Positions 31,987-40,500 of a stretch of DNA of 64,000 nucleotides are shown one piece after another. This DNA comes from Ramlibacter pallidus (GTDB taxonomy: Bacteria > Pseudomonadota > Gammaproteobacteria > Burkholderiales > Burkholderiaceae_C): positions 1 through 64,000 of the forward strand of contig NZ_JADDIV010000003.1 in the NCBI RefSeq assembly GCF_015070875.1, written 5' to 3'. The notes below the pieces were generated by a model, which worked only from the letters and a program-made list of their open reading frames with translations, was not told the origin of the DNA and made no database searches. Position 1 is the first letter of the stretch. Each line of letters begins with the position of its first letter. The position numbers were made by a program, and so were the translations under genes.

Positions 31987-32709
31987 GTGGAGTACGCCTT
32001 CGTCCTCGTGCTGGGCCTGTTCGCGGGCACGCTGGGCGGCGTGGTCGGCACCGGTTCGTCGCTGGTGCTGATGCCGGTGCTGGTCGTGATGTTCGGCCCG
32101 CGCGAGGCGGTGCCGATCATGGCGATCGCCGCGCTGCTCGGGAACCTCGGCCGCGTCGTCGCCTGGTGGGACGCCATCCGCTGGAAGGCCTGCGCCGCCT
32201 GGTGCGCGACGGCGGTGCCCGGGGCCATGCTCGGCGCGCGCCTGCTGCTGGCGATCCCGCCGGGGGCGGCGGAGCTCGCGCTGGGCGTCTTCTTCCTGGC
32301 CCTCATCCCGCTGCGGCACTGGCTCGCCCGCCGGGATTTCACGTTGTCGCTGGCGCACCTGGCCCTGCTGGGCGGGCCGCTGGGACTCGTCACCGGGCTG
32401 GTGGTCTCCACGGGGCCGCTCACCGTCCCGCTTTTCGCCTTCCACGGACTCGGCCAGGGGGCGCTGCTGGGCACCGAGGCTGCTGCTTCCATCGGCATGT
32501 ACGGCGCGAAGGTGGGCACCTTCGGCGCCCTCGATGCATTGCCGCGGGACGTGGTGTGGCAGGGACTGCTCGTGGGCACCACGCTGATGGCGGGATCCTT
32601 CATCGGCCGCCGCATCGTGCTGGCGCTGACGCCGGGCGCGTTCCGCCTGCTCGTGGACGCGCTGATGCTCTGTTCCGGCCTCGCGCTGCTCTGGGCGGCC
32701 TGGCGCTAG
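31987..32709 (+). CDS. TauE/SafE-family membrane permease
   Basis: A 240-residue protein with about eight hydrophobic helices. The N-terminal FAGTLGGVVGTGSSLVLMPV and the second half (TGLVVSTGPLTVPLFAFHG, MAGSFIGRRIVL) give the inverted repeat typical of TauE/SafE permeases, thought to export sulfite or sulfonates or other small anions. It starts with GTG; no strong ribosome site is seen. It differs from the HCxxMCG protein at 30222-30908, which belongs to another branch. Confidence 0.85.
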   Translation: MEYAFVLVLGLFAGTLGGVVGTGSSLVLMPVLVVMFGPREAVPIMAIAALLGNLGRVVAWWDAIRWKACAAWCATAVPGAMLGARLLLAIPPGAAELALGVFFLALIPLRHWLARRDFTLSLAHLALLGGPLGLVTGLVVSTGPLTVPLFAFHGLGQGALLGTEAAASIGMYGAKVGTFGALDALPRDVVWQGLLVGTTLMAGSFIGRRIVLALTPGAFRLLVDALMLCSGLALLWAAWR

Positions 32710-32764
32710 CTGTCGCTGCCGCGACCGCGCGTCCCGGCGACGACAGCCGCCGCGCCTGGTCCGG

Positions 32765-32772
32765 CCTAGATT
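32765..32772 (+). promoter_or_regulatory. CCTAGATT -10-like element before the thioesterase gene
   Basis: Identical to the element at 24733-24740; both are followed by TG and stand 22-25 bases before an ATG. The flanking sequence is not otherwise similar. Confidence 0.4.
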
Positions 32773-32794
32773 GCCTCGGCACAAGGAGATTCGC

Positions 32795-33211
32795 ATGGCA
32801 CCGCAAGACGACCCCCTGGCCCTCATCCGCGGCATCAACGCGAGCGCCGCCTTCAACCGCTGGTGCGGCATCGAGGTCCTGTCGGCGGGGGAGGGCCGCG
32901 CCGAGATCGCGCTGGCGTGGCGTCCGGACCTGGGGCAGTACGCGGGCTTCCTGCACGCGGCGATCCTCGGCGGCCTCGTCGACACGGCCTGCGGCTTCGC
33001 CGCGGCGACGGTGGTCGGCCGCGTGCTGGCCTCGCATTACGCGGTGAACTGCCTGCGCCCGGCCGTCGGCGAACGGTTCATCGCGCGCGGCCGCGTGGTC
33101 AAGCCGGGGCGCACGCAGGTGTTCACGGCCTGCGAGCTGTTCGCGGTGAAGGACGGGCGCGAAACGCTGGTGGCGACCGGCGAGACGCTGCTGACCCCGG
33201 TTCCAGGCTAG
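32795..33211 (+). CDS. PaaI-type hotdog thioesterase
   Basis: A 138-residue single hotdog domain. GQYAGFLHAAILGGLVDTAC is the catalytic helix region of PaaI/YigI-like acyl-CoA thioesterases, and SHYAVNCLRPAVGERF is the following strand pair. It probably hydrolyses an acyl-CoA in the cytoplasm; the substrate is unknown. AAGGAG six bases before the ATG decides the start. It stands alone between the TauE-like gene and murQ. Confidence 0.87.
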   Translation: MAPQDDPLALIRGINASAAFNRWCGIEVLSAGEGRAEIALAWRPDLGQYAGFLHAAILGGLVDTACGFAAATVVGRVLASHYAVNCLRPAVGERFIARGRVVKPGRTQVFTACELFAVKDGRETLVATGETLLTPVPG

Positions 33212-33320
33212 CTGAGCGTCGCGGTGCGGCGGCGATACCACACAGGATTGCATGCCCCTCCTACATCCGTGTTCCCATGGCGGCGGGACCATGGCAGCAC
33301 CTCTACCATGGGACATCCGC

Positions 33321-34298
33321 ATGCCTGAGACGAAGCTGGAGGCCGCCCCCACCGCCATGACCGACGCCGCGCGCAAGCCCGATGCGATTCCCAAGCCGCC
33401 CCTGGATGCGCGCCTGACCGAGCAGCGCAACCCGCGCAGCATGCGCATCGACCAGCTGTCGACGCTGGAGATCGTCGACCTGATCAACGCGGAGGATCGC
33501 CTGGTCGCCGCCGCCGTCAGCGACGAGCGCGAAGCGATCGCGCGCGCCATCGACCTCGTGGTGGACTGCCTGCGGCAGGGCGGCCGCCTGCTCTACGTCG
33601 GCGCCGGCACGTCGGGCCGGCTGGGCGTGCTCGATGCCTCCGAGATGCCGCCGACCTACCGCACGGACCCCGACATGGTGCAGGGCGTGATGGCCGGGGG
33701 CTTCGAGGCGCTGCTGCGGGCGCAGGAGGGCGCCGAGGACCATCCGGAGGACGGCGCGGCCGCCATGGACGGTCGCAGCGTGGGGCCGCAGGATTTCGTG
33801 CTGGGCATCGCGGCGTCCGGCACCACGCCCTACGTGCACGGCGCGCTGAAGCGCGCGCGGGAGTTGGGCGCGCGCACCGGTTTCCTGCTGTGCACCTACC
33901 CCACCGAGGACCTGCTGCGCACGCACGACGTGGTCATCGCACCCTTGGTCGGCCCCGAGGTGATCACCGGCTCGACCCGCATGAAGGCCGGCACGGCGAC
34001 CAAGATGGTGCTCAACACGATCAGCACCAGCAGCATGGTCAAGCTCGGCAAGGTGTACGGCAACCTGATGGTGGACCTGCAGGTCACCTGCCAGAAGCTG
34101 CAGGACCGCGGCGAACGCATCCTGATGGATACCCTCGCCGTTCCGCGCGAGGAGGCCGAACGCCTGCTCGATGCGGCCGGCGGCCATGTGAAGACGGCCA
34201 TCGTGATGGGCCGCCTGGGCCTGGACGCGGCGGCGGCCCGCCGCCGGCTGCAGGAGAAGGGGGGCGCCATCGCCGCCCTCGTTGGTAAGCCAAAGTAA
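33321..34298 (+). CDS. murQ: N-acetylmuramic acid 6-phosphate etherase MurQ
   Basis: MurQ cleaves the ether of MurNAc-6-phosphate to give GlcNAc-6-phosphate and D-lactate, a step of cell-wall recycling. The SIS domain carries VGAGTSGRLGVLDASEMPPTY with the catalytic Glu, and GIAASGTTPYVHGAL, GSTRMKAGTATKMVLN and KLGKVYGNLMVDLQ follow in family order. From the chosen ATG it has 325 residues, slightly longer than usual (about 300). An ATG at 33357 would give 313; neither has a clear ribosome site. A CCTACA half site occurs at 33260-33265. Neighbouring genes are not part of the pathway. Confidence 0.94.
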   Translation: MPETKLEAAPTAMTDAARKPDAIPKPPLDARLTEQRNPRSMRIDQLSTLEIVDLINAEDRLVAAAVSDEREAIARAIDLVVDCLRQGGRLLYVGAGTSGRLGVLDASEMPPTYRTDPDMVQGVMAGGFEALLRAQEGAEDHPEDGAAAMDGRSVGPQDFVLGIAASGTTPYVHGALKRARELGARTGFLLCTYPTEDLLRTHDVVIAPLVGPEVITGSTRMKAGTATKMVLNTISTSSMVKLGKVYGNLMVDLQVTCQKLQDRGERILMDTLAVPREEAERLLDAAGGHVKTAIVMGRLGLDAAAARRRLQEKGGAIAALVGKPK

Positions 34299-34407
34299 CT
34301 CACTTTGTGCGCGGGAGGGCGCTCCGGCGCCACGCGACGCTCCCCGGAAAAACGTCACGCCAGCGTCAATCCCCCGTTCGGGGGGCGTCTGCTGCGCGCT
34401 ACATCTG

Positions 34408-34435
34408 TTGCCCTTCGTTTACGGATCGATACACT
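34408..34435 (+). promoter_or_regulatory. Sigma-70-like promoter for the adhesin gene
   Basis: TTGCCC (34408-34413), a 16-base spacer and TACACT (34430-34435), about 80 bases before the TTG start at 34517. A CCCCCG-TT-CGGGGG hairpin lies shortly upstream (about 34372-34385). Confidence 0.5.
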
Positions 34436-34516
34436 GCCCGCTGGCGAGCGGCCTTGGGCCCTCCCAGCCATCGCGGCCGCCGGTGCGGCTGTCCCGAGAA
34501 CGAACGAGGGGTTTTC

Positions 34517-37500
34517 TTGACGATCGCAAACACCACCGCCGCGGGCGGACGTACGCTTTTCACGGTCGAAGCCGATGCCGGCCCGCAACTCTGGGCCTAT
34601 GACAACGGCGTCCGGGTCCTCCTTGCCACCGGTCTCACCGCGCCCTACCCGAAACCGGTCGTCCTCGACGGCTTCTCCTACTACACCAGCTTCGCCCAAC
34701 CCGGCATCTGGAAGAGCGACGGCACGGTGGATGGCACCGTGCAGGTGTTCTCCGGTACGAACGTCAACCAGGTGGGCGTGCACGACGGCAGCCTGTACTT
34801 CACTCGGTTCAATCCGTACACGGCACAGAGCGACCTGTGGCGTGTCGAGGAGAACGGCGCCGTCCAGCTCAGCGGCACGGTGAACGCGGACACCGGGGCG
34901 GCGCTTGCGACGCCCCTCGGCGCGGTGGACGTCCTGGACTTTCAGGGAGCAGAGGGCGGCCTCTACCTCAGGACCTACGCTCCGGGCGGCTTCCAGGGCC
35001 TGCAGTTCTGGCCGGAGGGCGGATCCCTCACGGCGGTGGGCGGCGCCTTCCCGAGCGACGCGCAGATCGTGGGCAGCGCCGCGGGCAAGCTCCTGTTCGT
35101 GGCGGGCGATCCCTGGAACGGCGGCACGACCAGTGCGTTGTTCGTCGTCGAAGGCGGGAACATCGCCCGCGTGGGCGAAGCCAGCAGCCTCGTCGACTTC
35201 AACAGCGTGCGCATGATCGACGGCGAGCTGTTCTTCACCGCCACGCAGAACCACATCTGGGGCAGCGCCACGGAGCTGTACCGCTTCGACGGCAGCCTGC
35301 ACGCCGTCACGACGGCAAGGGAGGGGGACCCGGGAGCCGGCGAACCGGCTTTCGTCTCCAACGACGTCTGGCAGTACGGCTTCGCCGGCGACGCCCTGTT
35401 CTTCGGCGGTGGCGGCGGCAACGGCAGCGCGACCAAGCGCGTCGACGGCGTCGATTACGTGCTTTCCCGCCCCGGCGGCGACTACAGGGGTTTCTTCGGC
35501 GGCGACGTGGTCGGCGACGAATTCTTCTTCCACGCCGTCAACACGGCCAACGATGCGCACGTGCTGGTCCGCTCCGGCGCGGGCACGGCACCGCCCGCGG
35601 TGGTGGCCGATTTCCCGCAGTTCGTCTACCCGGAGTTCGAGATCGTCGAAAGCGGCGGCGCCTACTTCCTGGCGCTGCAGAGCGGACCGGAAGCCTTCCA
35701 CCTGGGCTACATTGCCGCTGGCTCGGACGTGATCGAGTATCTTTCGCCGACCACCTTCACCCGCATCGTCGACCTGCGCGTCATCGACGGCACGGTGTAC
35801 TTCACGGGCGCAGACACCGAGGACGGCGCGGAGCTCTGGACCACGGACGGCACGCTGGACGGCACGGTCATGGCGCAAGAGTTCACCGCCGGGCTCTTCG
35901 GCTCCGGCCCGCGCAACTACGTGGAGCTGTCGGAGGGCGGCGGCAACAACGAGCCCACGGGCGGCATCGTGATCACCGGCACCCCGGCGCAGGGCCAGAC
36001 CCTGACCCTGGTGAACACGCTCGACGACGCCGACGGCATGAACCTCGTGAGCTACCAGTGGTACCGCGACGGCGTCGCCATCGAAGGCGCCATGGGCATC
36101 ATCTACACGCTGACCGCAACGGACGTCGACAAGGCCATCACCGCGAAGGCCTCGTACACCGACCAGCTCGGCACCTTCGAGGAAGTGGAATCGGCGCCCA
36201 CGGCCGACGTCGCGGGCGCGCTGCCCACCCCCACGCTGCTTCCCCTGGCTCCGCTGCAGGACACCGGCATCAGCCAGGGCGACGGCGTCACGCGCATCGT
36301 CACCCCCACCCTGAGCGGAACGGCGGCACCGGGCACGTCCGTCCGCATCTACGACGGCGACACGCTGCTGGGCGCCGCGCCGGTCGCCGCGAACGGGACC
36401 TGGTCGTTCCGCAGCCCGACGCTCGGCGACGGCGCGCACCAGCTGACGGTCCAGGCGGTCGACAACAGCGGCGCGATCAGCAACCGCTCGCCCGCGCTGG
36501 CGGTCACCATCGACACCCAGGCGCCGACGAAGCCGGTGGTCGCGCTCAACGCGGGCAACGGCCCCTTGCCCGCGGGGGCGTTCACGTCGAGCACCGCGCT
36601 GGTCGTGAGCGGCACCGCCGAAGCGGGCACGCGGGTGGACATCCTGGACGGCAACACGCTGGTCGGCACGACCCAGGCAGACGGCTCCGGCAACTTCAGC
36701 TTCGAGGTGCTCGGGCTCGCGCAGGGCAGCCACAAGATCTACGCGCGTTCGGTCGACCAGGCCGGCAACCTTTCGCTTTCCAGCGGCTCGGTGGTGACCG
36801 TCGACACGACCCCGCCCCCGATGCCGGTGGTGCAGGGCCTGCATGCGTCCACCGACACGGGTGCCAGCAGCACCGACGGCATCACGCGCACGACGCGTCC
36901 GCTGCTGACGGGCACGGCCGAGGCCGGCACCACGGTGTACTTCCATGACAGCCTGAACGGCGGGGGCTATACCCTGATCGGCAGCGTGGTGGTCGGTTCC
37001 ACCGGGACGTGGTCGTTCCGGCCGGCCGGCACGCTGGGCGACGGCAGCCATCGCATCATCGCGCAGGCGGTCGATCGCGCCGGCAACGTCAGCGAGACGA
37101 CGCCGGGGCTGGTGCTCACGATCGACACCTCCGCGCCCACCGCTCCCACGCTCGTCGTGTCGTCCGGCGGCACCACCCTGCCGAACGGCGGCACCTCGCT
37201 GGACGGGGACCTGGTGGTTTCGGGCACCGTCGAAGCCAACGCGCGCGTGGAGCTGTTCGAAGGCGGCACGCTCGTGGGAACGGCCACGGCGGGCGCGAAC
37301 GGCCAGTTCAGCATCACGCTGTCCGGCGTCGCCGACGGACAGCACAAGTACCACGCGTGGGTCTACGACGTCGCGGGCAACGGCGCATCCTCCGCGCTCG
37401 CCACGGTCACGGTCGATGCGAACGCGCCGCTTGCGCCCGTCATCACCGGCATGCTCGCGGTCTCGGACCTGGGCGAGAGTTCCAGCGACGGCGTGACGCG

Positions 37501-40500
37501 CGTGAAGACGCCCACGATCGTCGGCACCGCGGAAGCCGGCACCACCATCCGCTTCTACGACGCGGCGAACAACGAACTCGGCAGCACCCTCACGGGCACG
37601 AACGGCGCCTGGTCGTTCCGGCTGCCGACGATGGCCGATGGCAACCACGCGATCACGGCCGTGCCGACGGACCGCGGCGGCAACGTCGGCGCCGCCTCGG
37701 CGCCGCTCGCGATCACGATCGACAGCGTGGGGCCCGCGAAACCCACGATGGCCATCACCGCCAACGGCCTGCCCGTCCCCGCCAGCGCGGTGATCGGCAA
37801 CCTGCCGCTGCAGATCTCCGGCACGACGGAAGCGAACGCGCTGGTGGACCTCCTCGACGGATCCACCGTGCTTGCCACCGTGCGCGCCGACGCCAGCGGC
37901 AACTACAGCTTCTCCCCGGTGGTGACCGAGGGCGTGCACCGCCTGGGGACGCGCGCCACGGACCTCGCGGGCAACGCCGTCCTGTCGGACACGCTGCTCT
38001 TCACCATGGACGCCTCGGCGCCCGGCGCGCCGCAGATCACCGGGCTGGCGACCGGCACCGACACGGGCGCGAGCGCGACCGACGGCATCACGCGCACCAA
38101 GACGCCGGTGGTGACGGGCAACGGCGAGGCCGGCGCGACGGTGCAGGTGTACCTTGACGACGTGCTGGTCGGCACGACGCAGGTGGGCACCGGCGGCACC
38201 TGGTCGTATCGCCTGCCGACGCTGGCCGACGGGGGCCACCAGGTCCAGGCCCGCGTGGTCGATCGCGCCGGCAACGCCGGCGACATGTCGCCGGCGTACG
38301 CCATCACCGTCGACACGGTCGCCCCGGGCACCGGGCCGGTCGCCGTGACGGCCAACGGCACGCCGGTCCCCAACGGCGGAGCGACCGACAGCGCCACGCT
38401 GGTGTTCAGCGGCAGCGCGGAAGCCGGCGCCACCGTGCAGATCCTCGACGGCGCGAACGTGCTGGGCAGCGTCACGGCCACGGCCGAGGGCACGTTCAGC
38501 TTCGTGGTGAGCGGCCTGGCCGACGGGGCCCACACGCTCTCTGCCAAGGCCACCGACCTGGCCGGCAACACGGTGGCCTTCGGCCACACCGCGCTGACGG
38601 TGGACACGCTGCCGCCGGCCACGCCGCAGATCGTGGGCCTGGCCGCCGGGACCGACACGGGCCCGAGCGCCTCCGACAACGTGACCCGCGTGAACACGCC
38701 GGTGCTCACCGGCTTCGCCGAGGCGGGCAGCACCGTGCGCTTCTACGACGCCAACGACAACCTGCTGGGCAGCACCGTGGCGAGCAGCAGCGGGGCGTGG
38801 AACTTCCGGACGCCGGTGCTGGCGGACGGGACGTACGAGATCTCGGCGCGTGCGACCGACCGCGTCGGCAAGGTGAGTGCGGAGTCGACTTCGCTGGCGA
38901 TCACGGTGGACACGCAGATCGTCAAGCCCGTCCTGAACGTCGCGCTGTCGGGGCCGTCGCGGCCGGCTGACGGCTATGTCACGGTCGGTGGCGTGGTGGG
39001 GCTCTCGGGCTCGGCGGAGCCCGGCTCGACGGTGGAAATCGTGGACGGCAACGCGGTGATCGCCACCGTGGTGGCGGCAGCCAACGGCAGCTGGTCACTG
39101 GACCTGGATTCGCTGGCCCACGGGACGCACACCCTCACGGTGCGCGAGACCGACCTCGCCGGCAACCGCTCGGTCTCGGATGCCCGGACGGTGAACGTGG
39201 ACCTGGTCGTTTCGCCGACCCACGTCACTGCGGTCGCGGCCAATGCCATGGGCTACACCTTCAGCGGCGTGACCGAGCAGTACACGTCGATCCAGATCCT
39301 GCGCGACGGCCAGGTGGTCGGCACCGGCCAGGCCGGAAGCAGCGGCACGTGGTCGCTCGCCGCGGGCGGGTCGCTCGACGCCATTCCCCGCTTCGAAGTG
39401 CGCGGCACCACGCTGTCGGGCACGGTCTTCACCCAGCAGGTGGTGATCGGCAGCGGCTACACGGGCGCGGAAGGCGTGCACGTGGACGAGGGGCCGAACG
39501 TCACCTTCGTCGGCTCCGACGCCGCCGACTTCCTGCATGCCGGCGGCGGGGTGAACTTCTTCGACGGCGGCAAGCAGGTCGGCACCACGGTGCAGGGCCC
39601 GGGCTATGGCGACCTCCTGATGGTGTATGCGGCGGGACCCGCCGAGGCGGACGCCGTGACGCTCACGCAGCTCGCCAGCACGGCGACGGGCACCGACCGC
39701 GCCGCGTTCTACGCGGGCTATGCCTACAAGGTGGTGAACGGCGACGAGGTCACCTACCTCAAGAACGTGGAGGCGGTGCAGATCCAGACCTGGGTCGATG
39801 CCAACGGCAACGGAACGCGCGAGTACGGCGAGGTGAACTTCGCCCGCGTGATCCCGCTGACGCTGAGCACCAGTTCGGTCCCGCTCGACCCGAACGACCC
39901 GACCCGCACGCAATGGGGCCAGCCCCTGCAGGAGCAGTACCACGTGGCCTTCGCCTCCGGCGGGCCCGGCGCCGACAACTTCGTGGCCACGCGCGACCTG
40001 TCGGCGCAGGCGCAGTCGCTGATGGCCACCTGGGGCCGCGGCGTCTATGTCGACCTCGGCGCGGGCGCCGACCAGGCGGTCGGCTCCGACTGGGGCGACC
40101 ACTTCGTCATGGGCGATGGCGTCAACTACGTGAACGGCGGGGCGGACCTGGGGACGGACCCCCTGGGCCAGCCGGCGGAGGACGGTGTCGAGACCTTCGT
40201 GGCGAACGGGGCGCAGGCCGCCGCCGTCACGGTGACGGAACTCGCCGCCGGCAGCGGCGCCGACGGCACCGCCTACGCGAACGGCTACCGCTACAAGCTG
40301 GTGAACGGCGCCGAGACCACGTACATGCGCAACGTCGAGTGGGTCAGCGTCAACCAGTGGACGGACCACAACGGCAACGGCGTGCGCGACGGCGGTGAAA
40401 CGTCGCCGGCGCGGCACATCCGCATCTCGCCGACCATCACGGTCACCGCTGAAGACCCGGGCAACCCGGGCCACACCACCTGGGGCCAGCCGCTGGGACA

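Noticed and set aside
34355-38587. A 1410-residue open frame on the minus strand opposite the adhesin
   Set aside because: It mirrors the codon pattern of the high-GC repetitive adhesin gene, has a biased Arg/Ala/Gly/His composition and no recognisable domain or ribosome site.
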